Of a stretch of 64,000 nt of DNA, positions 35,338 through 44,085 are shown one piece after another. Under the pieces are notes generated by a model, which saw only the letters and a program-made list of their open reading frames with translations, did not search any database and was not told the origin of the DNA. The first letter of the stretch is position 1. Every line of letters begins with the position of its first letter. Source of the DNA: an uncultured Flavobacterium sp. (GTDB lineage Bacteria > Bacteroidota > Bacteroidia > Flavobacteriales > Flavobacteriaceae); assembly GCF_951805225.1 (NCBI RefSeq), contig NZ_OX638201.1, positions 930,001 through 994,000 on the forward strand, in the 5' to 3' direction. Both the position numbers and the translations under genes were made by a program.

Positions 35338-36159
35338 ATGAGCAAGTTTACAGTAAAAGACGGAACAGAGATTTATTACAAAGATTTGGGAACAGGACAG
35401 CCAATTTTTTTTCATCACGGTTGGCCATTGTCTGCAGACGATTGGGATGCACAAATATTTTTTTTCTTAGAGCAGGGATATAGAGTAATTGCTCACGACA
35501 GACGCGGACACGGCAGATCGACACAAACTGCGACAGGAAATGAAATGGATACTTATGCTGCTGATGTTGATGAATTGACAACATTTTTGGGCTTAAAAGA
35601 TGTAATACACGTTGGACATTCAACCGGAGGCGGAGAAGCGATACATTATGCAGCAAAATACGGAAAAAACAAAGTTTCGAAAGTTGTACTTATAAGTGCC
35701 GTAACGCCTTATATGATTGTTGATGACAATAATCCAAACGGAGTTCCATTGGCGGTTTTTGACGATATTCGTTTTAATACAGCTAATAACAGACACCAAT
35801 TTTATATCGACATAACATTTCCGTTTTACGGATATAATAGAGAAGGAGCCGATATCAAAAAAGGGATTCAGGACAATTGGTGGCGTCAAGGAATGAATGG
35901 CGGAATTAAAGCGCATTATGATTGTATAAAAGCTTTTTCGGAAACTAATTTTACCGAAGATCTTAAAAGCGTTGACTTTCCTGTGTTGATATTGCACGGA
36001 GAAGACGATCAGATTGTTCCGTATGCAACGACAGCTTTGAGCGCAATCAAGCTTTTAAAACACGGAAAAATCATTACTTATCCTGGTTTACCGCACGGAA
36101 TGCCAACAACTCATGCAGATACAATCAACGCAGATTTATTAGCATTTATTAAATCTTAG
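35338..36159 (+). CDS. Alpha/beta hydrolase, non-haem chloroperoxidase-like
   Basis: A 273-residue alpha/beta hydrolase of the arylesterase/perhydrolase group usually annotated as non-haem chloroperoxidase. Ser95 lies in VGHSTGGGEA, the acid in LHGEDDQIVPY and the His in YPGLPHGMPTTH, the motif set of that group. The haloperoxidase name reflects a side reaction with peracids; the natural role is ester or lactone hydrolysis. It follows the hydrolase at 34477 by 90 bp. A terminator follows at 36212. Confidence 0.87.
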   Translation: MSKFTVKDGTEIYYKDLGTGQPIFFHHGWPLSADDWDAQIFFFLEQGYRVIAHDRRGHGRSTQTATGNEMDTYAADVDELTTFLGLKDVIHVGHSTGGGEAIHYAAKYGKNKVSKVVLISAVTPYMIVDDNNPNGVPLAVFDDIRFNTANNRHQFYIDITFPFYGYNREGADIKKGIQDNWWRQGMNGGIKAHYDCIKAFSETNFTEDLKSVDFPVLILHGEDDQIVPYATTALSAIKLLKHGKIITYPGLPHGMPTTHADTINADLLAFIKS

Positions 36160-36211
36160 CAATCAAAATTCAAAACAACAAATACTTCTTGTTGTTTGTT
36201 TTTGTAATATC

Positions 36212-36244
36212 AAAACCTCTTCATTCCGAAGAGGTTTTTTGTTT
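36212..36244 (+). terminator. Terminator behind the hydrolase pair
   Basis: AAAACCTCTTC (36212-36222) pairs with GAAGAGGTTTT (36228-36238), followed by more T residues, 52 bp after the stop. Confidence 0.9.
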
Positions 36245-36452
36245 TTGTTACTTTCACGGAAGTGATTTTTGATTTTAGGACACGATTTATTAAAGTATAA
36301 TTTTCTGTTAAATAATTCCAGAATAAAATTTATTTCTGTTCTTTGCACCTTAGGATTTATTAAGAAAATGATTAAGGTAGTCTTAAGACGTTGCTTTTAT
36401 AATGCAATATTATAAGAGACAACGAGTTTAGACTAATTATCATATTTAAGTT

Positions 36453-36974
36453 ATGGACAATAGAAAGTTTATATTAAGTTTAAAAAAAGGTAATGAAGCT
36501 TCTTTCAAGGAAGCTTACCTTAATTACTATGATAAACTGATCAACATTGCCAGACGATTTAACTTCACAGTTCTTACTCCGCAGGATTTTGTTCAGGAAA
36601 CTTTTTTAAGACTTTATAATAAAAGAGAATTACTTAACGAAGACGTTTTGTTTGACAAACAATTGTTCACGATTTGCAAGAACATTATCATCAATCACGT
36701 CAATCGAGAGAACAAAATCATTCAGCTTGATACTTTTCACGGTCAAGCCGAAGAAGAAGACACAGAAACCGAAGTTTTTGAAGAAAGACAAGAAATATTA
36801 TATAATTTCATAAATCTTCTTCCGGAGCAACAGCAAAAAATATATACACTACATAAACTGGAAAACCTTAGCTATAAGGAGATTGCAGCAATGACAGAAC
36901 TTTCTGAAAAGACAATTGCCAATCATATTTATCTCGCCAGTAAATTTATTCGAAAAAAAATCGAAAACCATTAG
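36453..36974 (+). CDS. ECF RNA polymerase sigma factor
   Basis: A 173-residue sigma-70-family ECF factor. Region 2 spans about 15-85 (AYLNYYDKLINIARRF, PQDFVQETFLRLYNKRELL) and region 4 about 115-170 (LLPEQQQKIYTLHKLENLSYKEIAAMTELSEKTIANHIYLASKFI). It is the first gene of a cascade: a small protein, a FecR-type anti-sigma, a TonB receptor and a DUF4249 lipoprotein follow on the same strand. The factor should be held by FecR and released when the receptor binds its substrate, so that the receptor operon is activated. Confidence 0.92.
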   Translation: MDNRKFILSLKKGNEASFKEAYLNYYDKLINIARRFNFTVLTPQDFVQETFLRLYNKRELLNEDVLFDKQLFTICKNIIINHVNRENKIIQLDTFHGQAEEEDTETEVFEERQEILYNFINLLPEQQQKIYTLHKLENLSYKEIAAMTELSEKTIANHIYLASKFIRKKIENH

Positions 36975-37015
36975 GAACTTTTGTGATCTCGTTTGTTATA
37001 TATAAAAACGACATC

Positions 37016-37231
37016 ATGAAAACCAATATAGAAGCTTACAAAACAGATATTACAACCAAGGAAGACGCACGTTTTATTGTAAGGCTTCTTCAATTTGTTA
37101 TTTCTGATTGTATCATGAATTTTGATTTAGAAGATTCTAATCATGTTCTAAAAATCGAAACCACAAGAGAAATTAAAGAAATGGTTTATGGTGTTTTTAA
37201 TAAACAAGGATTTTATTGTCAGAAACTTTAA
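37016..37231 (+). CDS. Small protein between sigma and anti-sigma genes
   Basis: A 71-residue protein. The start is set at MKTNIEAYKTD; the 11-codon upstream extension is not needed. The sequence (TTKEDARFIVRLLQFVISDCIMNFDLEDSNHVLKIET, then VYGVFNKQGFYCQKL) matches a layout I recall for short Bacteroidota proteins that look like the ferredoxin-like fold of heavy-metal-associated domains but lack the paired Cys. The I-x-F-D-L-E-D-x-x-x-x-L-x-I-E segment is the hallmark. Its position, 42 bp after the sigma gene and 13 bp before fecR, suggests a role in the same circuit, but no function can be claimed. Confidence 0.7.
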   Translation: MKTNIEAYKTDITTKEDARFIVRLLQFVISDCIMNFDLEDSNHVLKIETTREIKEMVYGVFNKQGFYCQKL

Positions 37232-37243
37232 CGCCCCAAAGAT

Positions 37244-38086
37244 ATGAGTGATAAAAAAATAGAAGACGAATTAAAAAAGATCTGGGACGAAGTTCCTGTT
37301 TCGCACTCTGATAGTGAGAAAGAAGCTTCGTGGGAAGATTTTCAATCTAAAGCTTTTTCGGCAAAGAAGCCAAAATTTAAGATTTGGCGTTATGCGGCAG
37401 CGGCGGCAGTTTTAGTATTTGCATTGATTGGAACCGGAATTTATTTTAACAGAGATTCTGTAACGCAAAATACAATAGTTGCTACTAATGTAATTGAAAA
37501 CACAACGTCGAAAATAAAAACGGTTTTCTTACCGGATAGTTCCAGAGTTGAGTTAAGTCCTAATTCTAAACTTACGTATGCCAATAATTTCCAGGCAAAC
37601 AGAAAAATAGAAATTGAAGGAGAAGGATATTTTCAGGTTCAGAAAGACAAGAAACATCCTTTTCAGGTTTTTTGCAAAGAAACGACAACAACAGTTTTAG
37701 GAACTTCATTTACCGTAAAAGGAAATTCAGAAAACAGCGTGAGTGTTTCACTTTTTGAAGGAAGCGTTGAGATGAGCGTTAAAAATCAGGATAAAAAATG
37801 GATTCTCGTTCCGGGCGAAACATTTACCTATGCAAACAATACGGCCGAAGTAACTGAGTTTAGCAGGTTTGTAGATTTTGATAACCAAAAATTAACCGAT
37901 GTAAGTACTTATATTCAGGAGAATTACGGTTATAAAGTGATAATTCCGGCAGAATATTCTAATCAGCGAATTACGGTAAGAATCAATAAAAAAGAAGATT
38001 TAAAAATAATTGTACAATTAATATCAGAAATGTATAACCTAAACTTTGAAATAAACGATGAATTAAAAGAAGTTACTTTTCAATAG
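37244..38086 (+). CDS. FecR-family anti-sigma factor
   Basis: A 280-residue inner-membrane regulator. The N-terminal cytoplasmic part (about 1-45, KKIWDEVPVSHSDSEKEASWEDFQ) should bind the sigma factor. One membrane helix lies at about 48-66 (RYAAAAAVLVFALIGTGIYF). The periplasmic FecR domain (TVFLPDSSRVELSPNSKLTY, VSVSLFEGSVEMS) is followed by the C-terminal DUF4974 domain (NYGYKVIIPAEYSNQRITVRI), which contacts the receptor's signalling domain. It is placed between the sigma gene and the TonB receptor. Confidence 0.92.
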   Translation: MSDKKIEDELKKIWDEVPVSHSDSEKEASWEDFQSKAFSAKKPKFKIWRYAAAAAVLVFALIGTGIYFNRDSVTQNTIVATNVIENTTSKIKTVFLPDSSRVELSPNSKLTYANNFQANRKIEIEGEGYFQVQKDKKHPFQVFCKETTTTVLGTSFTVKGNSENSVSVSLFEGSVEMSVKNQDKKWILVPGETFTYANNTAEVTEFSRFVDFDNQKLTDVSTYIQENYGYKVIIPAEYSNQRITVRINKKEDLKIIVQLISEMYNLNFEINDELKEVTFQ

Positions 38087-38186
38087 AAAAGAAAAGGATG
38101 CACTAGCCGCGAAACTACACATCCTCCTCATAGTAAGGATAGTATGAAACTATTCCATTTAATAATATTCAAAAATACAAAATTTC

Positions 38187-40799
38187 ATGAAGCATATAAT
38201 TTCCGCATGCTTTTTTTTATTCGGTTTGAGTGCGTTCTCCCAAAACGTTACAGTAACGGTAGATAAAACGGTATCTTTAAAAGAATTCTTTAAACAAATT
38301 GAAAATCAAACCGATTTTAAATTTGCTTTTACAGATCAAGTTAATACAAGTCAGCATTATTTTACCCACCAAAAAACATATAAAAATATTGAAATAAAAG
38401 ATCTTGTTAATGAATTAAATAAAACTGCAACAGTTCAGTTTTCGATCGTTGGCAACAACATTTTTGTGAAGCAAAAAGCAACGAAAACAGCTAAAAAAAA
38501 AAACAAGCTGACCGGACAGGTTTTTGACGATAATAATGAACCTATTATTGGTGCCAATGTTTATATAAAAGAACTGGAAACAGGCGTTACAACAGACAGA
38601 AACGGAATGTTTGCTATAGATCTGGATAAAGGAAGTTATACGGTTGCGATTAGTTATATTGGTTTAAAAAATAAAGAAACGAAAATTACCGTATCTGATG
38701 ATTCAAGGATAAATTTTACAATGGACTCTGACAGTCAGGAGCTGGAACAAGTGATCATAACCTCTAGTAAAGCTGTTGATGTAAAGAATACTCAAATGAG
38801 TGTTAGCAAGCTTTCGATGGCAGAGATTAAAAGAATTCCGGCCGCTATGGGCGAGCCGGATCCTTTAAAATCATTATTGACATTGCCCGGAGTTACAAAT
38901 GCCGGAGAAGCTTCGTCAGGATTTAATGTTCGTGGAGGTGCGGCAGATCAGAATTTAATTCTTTTGGATGGCGCTCCCGTATATGGCGATTCTCATATGT
39001 TTGGATTTTTCTCCATTTTTAATGCAGATATGATAAGCGGAATAGAATTATACAAAGGTGGAATTCCGTCTAAATATGGAGGACGCGTTTCTTCTATTCT
39101 TGATGTAATACAACAAACAGGTGATTTTGAAGAGTATAAAGTAAACGGAGGAATTGGTTTAATATCAAGCCGACTTTTGGTACAAGGACCAATCCAGAAA
39201 GGAAAAGGTTCATTTATAGTTGCGGGACGTACTTCGTATGCACATTTATTTTTGAAACTGGCAGATAACAGTAATTCTGCTATGTTTTATGATCTTAATG
39301 CCAAATTTAATTACCGTTTTAACGCAAATAACTCTATTGCTTTTTCGGGATATTTTGGGAATGATGTTTTTGATATCGATAATCGTTTTACGAGTACTTT
39401 TGGAAACACTATGGGAACCTTAAATTGGAAACATAAATTTTCGGATAACTTAAACACCAATTTATCCGTTTTCTATAGCGATTACAGATTTAATCTTGGC
39501 TTGCCTACAGAATTCTTTAAATGGAATAATAACATTCAGACTTCGGGACTTAAATATGCATGGAATCATACTGTATCAGAAAAGTTAAAACTAAACTACG
39601 GAATCGACGGTCAATATTATAACTTCAATCCGGGAACGGTAGAACCTACAAATTCAAGTTCACAGTTTAATTACAAACAATTAGATCGAAAATATGCTTT
39701 TGAATCTTCGGTTTATTTAGACTTCGAACATCAGATTACAGAAAAACTTAATTTAAGATACGGACTTCGCTACAGCATGTTTTATCGTTTAGGAGGCGAG
39801 GAAATAAGCACGTATGAAAATGGTCAGGCAGTAGTTTACAATCCGTTATATCATATTTATGAAAAAGGAACTCCAACGGGAACTATCTCTTATAAAAGCG
39901 GAGAAACGATCAGCAAATTTGATAATCTGGAACCGCGTGCAGCATTATCATACGCTTTTAACGACAATACATCTGTAAAAGCAAGTTACAATAGAATGGC
40001 ACAATACATTCATATGTTGTCAAATACACAATCGCCTTTGCCAATGACAATCTGGACACCAAGCGGACCTTTTACAAAACCACAGATTCTGGATCAGTAC
40101 GCAGTTGGATATTTTAAGAATTTCAAGGACAAAGATTATTCTTTTGAAGGAGAATTGTTTTATAAGAAAATCCAAAACCGTATTGATTATATAGACGGAG
40201 CAGATATTCTGGCAAATAATAATATAGAACAAGTAATCCTGAATGGTAAAGCGAGATCATACGGTATGGAATTATCGTTGAGAAAGAATACCGGACGTTT
40301 TACAGGTTGGGTTTCCTATACTTTATCAAGAGCAGAGCAAAAAACACCTGGAAGAACTCCTGAAGAACCAGGTATTGCAAATGGAGATTGGTATTTGTCA
40401 GGATACGACAAATTGCACAATTTGAGCATTGTAGGAAGTTATGAATACAGCCCAAAATGGTCTTTTAATGGAAATTTCACGTTGCAATCTGGTCAGCCGG
40501 TGACATATGCAAACGGATATTATGAGTTTGGCGGAATCAATATTCCTAATTTCTCTCTTAGAAATGAAAACCGTTTACCACTTTTTCACCACTTAGATTT
40601 GGCGGCAACTTATACGCCAAAACCGGACAAAAAGAAAGGATGGCAAAGCTACTGGGTTTTCAGTCTTTATAACGTGTACAATAGAAAAAATGCTGCGTCA
40701 ATCACGTTTACAACAAATGATGATACAGGAGCAAATGAAACCAGAAGACTATCAATTTTTGGCGTAGTTCCTGGAGTTTCTTATAATTTTAAATTTTAA
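38187..40799 (+). CDS. TonB-dependent receptor with STN signalling domain
   Basis: An 870-residue outer-membrane receptor. A signal peptide (MKHIISACFFLFGLSAFSQ) is followed by an STN secretin/TonB N-terminal domain (about 22-95, VSLKEFFKQIENQTDFKFAF), which passes the signal to FecR. Next come a carboxypeptidase-like domain (about 107-180, TGQVFDDNNEPIIGANVYIK), a plug (about 190-320, NVRGGAADQNLILLDGAPVY) and a barrel ending GVVPGVSYNFKF. It belongs to the Bacteroidota receptor group that is paired with DUF4249 lipoproteins and not with SusD, so uptake of a metal chelate or peptide is more likely than of glycans. The substrate is not known. Confidence 0.9.
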   Translation: MKHIISACFFLFGLSAFSQNVTVTVDKTVSLKEFFKQIENQTDFKFAFTDQVNTSQHYFTHQKTYKNIEIKDLVNELNKTATVQFSIVGNNIFVKQKATKTAKKKNKLTGQVFDDNNEPIIGANVYIKELETGVTTDRNGMFAIDLDKGSYTVAISYIGLKNKETKITVSDDSRINFTMDSDSQELEQVIITSSKAVDVKNTQMSVSKLSMAEIKRIPAAMGEPDPLKSLLTLPGVTNAGEASSGFNVRGGAADQNLILLDGAPVYGDSHMFGFFSIFNADMISGIELYKGGIPSKYGGRVSSILDVIQQTGDFEEYKVNGGIGLISSRLLVQGPIQKGKGSFIVAGRTSYAHLFLKLADNSNSAMFYDLNAKFNYRFNANNSIAFSGYFGNDVFDIDNRFTSTFGNTMGTLNWKHKFSDNLNTNLSVFYSDYRFNLGLPTEFFKWNNNIQTSGLKYAWNHTVSEKLKLNYGIDGQYYNFNPGTVEPTNSSSQFNYKQLDRKYAFESSVYLDFEHQITEKLNLRYGLRYSMFYRLGGEEISTYENGQAVVYNPLYHIYEKGTPTGTISYKSGETISKFDNLEPRAALSYAFNDNTSVKASYNRMAQYIHMLSNTQSPLPMTIWTPSGPFTKPQILDQYAVGYFKNFKDKDYSFEGELFYKKIQNRIDYIDGADILANNNIEQVILNGKARSYGMELSLRKNTGRFTGWVSYTLSRAEQKTPGRTPEEPGIANGDWYLSGYDKLHNLSIVGSYEYSPKWSFNGNFTLQSGQPVTYANGYYEFGGINIPNFSLRNENRLPLFHHLDLAATYTPKPDKKKGWQSYWVFSLYNVYNRKNAASITFTTNDDTGANETRRLSIFGVVPGVSYNFKF

Positions 40800-40804
40800 T
40801 AAAT

Positions 40805-41650
40805 ATGCAAAGGATTAGAAAGTATAATTTTAAAAGTAAAGCGCTGTTTTTTTTAAGCCTTCTTTCGGTGTTGTTTTTTTCATCTTGTGAAGATGTTGTA
40901 AAACTTGATTTAGAAACCGGCGAAACAAAACTAGTTGTCGATGCAGAAATTATCTGGCAAAAAGGAACCACAGGAAATGTACAGGTTATTAAAGTCAGTA
41001 AAACCGCACCATATTATAATAATACAACACCAAAAGTTTCCGGAGCGCAAGTAAAAGTTGAAAATAGTAATGGAGACGTTTTTACATTCAATGAAACAGA
41101 ACCAGGATCTTATGTATGTAACAATTTTGTTCCAGTTCTCAACATGGATTATACACTTTCTGTAACCGCAGAAGGACAAAGTTTTAAAGCAACCGAAAAA
41201 CTAACATCTGTAACACCAATTGACAGAGTAGAGCAGGAAATCCATAAAGATGCAGTAGGAGACGAGTCGATCGAAATTGTATTTTATTATAAAGATCCAG
41301 TTGATCAGGCCAATTATTACCTGACAGATTACAGAGCTGATTTCCTTTTGTATCCGGAATATACACTTACAGACGATGAATTATATAACGGAAATACAAT
41401 AAATAATCGATATACAAACGACGATGACAAAATACAGCCGGGAAAAACGATTAATATTACACATCGCGGTATTTCTAAAAATTTCTATAATTATATGAAC
41501 CTAATTTTAGAAATATATGGCGGAAGTCCATTTTCAATTCCTCCCGGAAATATCAGAGGAAATATAGTAAATACTACCGATCCAAATAATTTTGCCTTCG
41601 GATATTTCAGACTTTGCGAAGCAGATAAAGTAGCATATCTGGTTAAATAA
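40805..41650 (+). CDS. DUF4249 outer-membrane lipoprotein
   Basis: A 281-residue lipoprotein with Cys28 in LLSVLFFSSC, followed by EDVVKLDLETGETKLVVDAEI. This N-terminal pattern and the Ig-like body (APYYNNTTPKVSGAQVKVENSNGDVFTFNETEPGSYV) are those of DUF4249, a family regularly encoded right behind TonB receptors. It starts 5 bp after the receptor gene. It probably helps the receptor capture its ligand at the surface. Confidence 0.88.
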   Translation: MQRIRKYNFKSKALFFLSLLSVLFFSSCEDVVKLDLETGETKLVVDAEIIWQKGTTGNVQVIKVSKTAPYYNNTTPKVSGAQVKVENSNGDVFTFNETEPGSYVCNNFVPVLNMDYTLSVTAEGQSFKATEKLTSVTPIDRVEQEIHKDAVGDESIEIVFYYKDPVDQANYYLTDYRADFLLYPEYTLTDDELYNGNTINNRYTNDDDKIQPGKTINITHRGISKNFYNYMNLILEIYGGSPFSIPPGNIRGNIVNTTDPNNFAFGYFRLCEADKVAYLVK

Positions 41651-41673
41651 CAACCCAATGCTTAAACACAATA

Positions 41674-41775
41674 TTGTCATTTCGACGAAGGAGAAATCTT
41701 AGCAAGTAACTCCGCAACGAAAATCCAATCTTTGTCGAGCTTCTCGTGGAGATTTCTCCTTCGTCGAAATGACAA
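41674..41775. repeat. TCATTTCGACG palindromic repeat, full copy
   Basis: A 102-bp element. TTGTCATTTCGACGAAGGAG at the left end mirrors CTCCTTCGTCGAAATGACAA at the right end, with the internal dyad CTTTGTCGAG and the AAGTAACTCCGCAACGAAAA block. It lies 23 bp behind the DUF4249 gene. A second full copy is at 47287. Confidence 0.88.
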
Positions 41776-41911
41776 AATCTTTCTGATTTTTCATCGTTGA
41801 GAGAGATTTCTTTAAATACTTTACCAAAAAAAAAATTAAATAAAAGGTTTAATTGTACGTTGATTTGTAATTACATCTGGCATATAAATATTTATGTCAG
41901 ATGTTTTTTAT

Positions 41912-42610
41912 TTACATAATTTCGAAATACTTACTTGGAACAAAACCATCTTCATTTTTTTGAATCAATTCCATTTCTATTTTGTTTGAATTGTATTTTT
42001 GACCTCTATAAATCCATCTGAAAATATTAGGATATAGACTATTGTTTACAATATCTCTTTTGGCTATAATTTTTTCTTCTTTTAAATCATAAATAAAACA
42101 AAGATTAGAAAAAGCCTGAATAATTTGAATTTGCGTTGGATTAATAAAATAGGCCCATTCGATATCAACATCTTCAGTAAATTTTATTCTTTTCTTTTCT
42201 AAAGTTTCCAAATCGGTAACAACCAAACTCCTTTTATTGATCGCTAAATGATAATCAGGATAAAAAAAACTTCCAACCAACGAATCCATAACCATAGATT
42301 TATCAACTCTGTGATACGTATCTAAATTTGTTTTATGATAAGTAGAAATGTTTATTAAAAAAGAACCAAGGCTTGCAAGAAACGCAAAACTTTTAGTTGG
42401 ATGTTCAACTTCAATCTTTTCATTTATAAAACATTGAATCCTTTTTTCTCCAAATAGTTCCTGCGTTCGGTTAAAATCATCAATCAAAACAGCATAATAA
42501 AAAATTACCAGACCATTATGAGGTTCTTCCCAACCCAAATATTTCAATTGTATTCTGTTGTTTAGATTTTTAATTAAACTTAAACTTTCAATTTGTTTTA
42601 CTTGTATCAT
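41912..42610 (-). CDS. Unknown protein, first of three in a row (map order)
   Basis: A 232-residue soluble protein, no signal peptide, not recognised. It is rich in aromatic residues and acid/amide side chains (YLGWEEPHNGLVIFYYAVLIDDFNRT, DVDIEWAYFINPTQIQIIQAFSNLCFIYDLKEEK). Secondary structure looks mainly beta, as in propeller blades or sandwich proteins. It lies on the same strand as two further unknown genes (42733 and 43269). Clusters of unrelated soluble acidic proteins like these often turn out to be immunity proteins of polymorphic toxins, but no toxin gene is nearby. Confidence 0.55.
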   Translation of the reverse strand: MIQVKQIESLSLIKNLNNRIQLKYLGWEEPHNGLVIFYYAVLIDDFNRTQELFGEKRIQCFINEKIEVEHPTKSFAFLASLGSFLINISTYHKTNLDTYHRVDKSMVMDSLVGSFFYPDYHLAINKRSLVVTDLETLEKKRIKFTEDVDIEWAYFINPTQIQIIQAFSNLCFIYDLKEEKIIAKRDIVNNSLYPNIFRWIYRGQKYNSNKIEMELIQKNEDGFVPSKYFEIM

Positions 42611-42732
42611 TTATTTATATCAGAAGCATTTTATGATTATAAAATTTATATCTTAAGAATTGACAATCTTAGTTTTACGGACAGTTTTTTAATTGAAAAA
42701 ATCTCAATAATGCCAGTAAAAATAAGGAAAAT

Positions 42733-43245
42733 CTACCTTTTTAGCTTTGCAATTATTTCATCCGTTAATAAAGGATTTTCCCAAAAACCTAAAACATACG
42801 TAATATTTTCGCCAAGCGAATCTTCCCCAGCAGATCTTGGTTGATATTCGAATTCCCAGCGATTAAATTCGATTCTTAAATACTCTTTATCATCTTCTTC
42901 GATAAAAATTATATCTGCTGAACTGTTATAAAGCGGATGAATTTTTAAAACACTCGTAAAATATCCTTCATACCTATCATGTTCGGCAATATCGAATTTA
43001 TAGGTTTCCGAAAGAAAAAGAAATTCCTCTTTAGTAAAAGATTCATCTGCATTAATATAAGGATTTGCGATCAACCTTTTGCTAAAAATACGCGAGTTTC
43101 CACTAACGTCACTTTTACCAATAATACTAATCAACGGACGTTTTAATTCTTGTTTGACAGAAACGATTCCTTCCTCGACAATCTTTTCAGATCCATCGCC
43201 ATATCTTTCCGTTTGAATACAATAAAATTGCTCTATTAGTTTCAT
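42733..43245 (-). CDS. Unknown soluble protein
   Basis: A 170-residue acidic protein without signal peptide or membrane segment. The only visible features are a beta-rich N-terminal half (FYCIQTERYGDGSEKIVEEGIVSVKQELKRPLISIIG) and an acidic-aromatic patch (IIFIEEDDKEYLRIEFNRWEFEYQP). No family is recognised. It begins 23 bp behind the gene at 43269 on the same strand, so the two are probably co-transcribed. The next unknown gene (41912) follows after 122 bp. Confidence 0.55.
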   Translation of the reverse strand: MKLIEQFYCIQTERYGDGSEKIVEEGIVSVKQELKRPLISIIGKSDVSGNSRIFSKRLIANPYINADESFTKEEFLFLSETYKFDIAEHDRYEGYFTSVLKIHPLYNSSADIIFIEEDDKEYLRIEFNRWEFEYQPRSAGEDSLGENITYVLGFWENPLLTDEIIAKLKR

Positions 43246-43268
43246 TTATAATTGTTTATTGCTTTTTT

Positions 43269-43862
43269 TTAGAAAATTTCAAGAAAAGAATATTGCTCCA
43301 TAATTTTCTCATAATTAACGGCGGGAGTTAAACCTTCTAAAAGTAGTTTTTCCTTCATTATTACAATTTCCTGAAAAACTTCTAAATCATAAAAGTGTAC
43401 AATATCTTCTATAAGTTCTCTTTCGTTGATATAAAAAGTATATTCTCCACGATGTTTGAAAAAATCAAAAAGCAGTTTTTTTTCTTCAATACTAAATTCA
43501 GTATTATTGAACAGATATTTAAAAGGATCAACACCAATAATTCCGTTTAAAACTAAAATATCACAGTAAGATCCGGAATTTATTTCCTTAAAAGAATGTT
43601 TATTAAACTCTTCACGAGGAAACATTTTTGTCATCAATATTGTCCAATCTTTTATATCGAAATTTTTCCATATAATTGGACAAGAAAGAATTAAAGAAAT
43701 ATTAAATCCTTTATCATAGCTTTTGAAACAATAGGCAAGGAGATCAATCTTTTCAGCATTAGACAAATCATGAAGTTCATTTTCTAAACTATCTTGAAAA
43801 CCTTTCAATAAAGGCGATGATTCGTATATTTTATGCGCTAAAACTGTTATTTTTTCCATCAA
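43269..43862 (-). CDS. Unknown helical protein
   Basis: A 197-residue soluble, acidic, mainly helical protein (SPLLKGFQDSLENELHDLSNAEKIDLLAYCFKSYDKGFNISLIL, EEFNKHSFKEINSGSYCDILVLNGIIGVDPFKYLFNN). No catalytic motif or known family is seen. It is the first gene of a three-gene same-strand group. The makeup resembles DUF-type immunity proteins, which is a guess from composition and context only. Confidence 0.5.
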   Translation of the reverse strand: MMEKITVLAHKIYESSPLLKGFQDSLENELHDLSNAEKIDLLAYCFKSYDKGFNISLILSCPIIWKNFDIKDWTILMTKMFPREEFNKHSFKEINSGSYCDILVLNGIIGVDPFKYLFNNTEFSIEEKKLLFDFFKHRGEYTFYINERELIEDIVHFYDLEVFQEIVIMKEKLLLEGLTPAVNYEKIMEQYSFLEIF

Positions 43863-44005
43863 ATCGATTATAAAAAAGCATGAATTTCTGTATTCTAAAT
43901 TATTTCAGTTTCTTAGATTTTATCAGCTTAATTATTTCAAATATAAAGTTATTTTGATAGTGCCGGCAAAAAATAAAAGTAAATATAGTTTTGAGATTAC
44001 TCCAT

Positions 44006-44045
44006 AAAAAAAACACTCAGTACAAATTTTGCACTGAGTGTTTTT
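44006..44045 (-). terminator. Terminator behind fabH
   Basis: AAACACTCAGT (44011-44021) pairs with ACTGAGTGTTT (44033-44043). The minus-strand product runs into eight T residues, and the stem could also work on the + strand. Confidence 0.88.
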
Positions 44046-44085
44046 CTATAAAAGATAAAACCTAGGAATTAGACTTTAGTTTAAA

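Noticed and set aside
42593..42844. 83-codon + strand frame between unknown genes
   Set aside because: It overlaps the genes at 41912 and 42733 on the other strand and shows no domain or start context.
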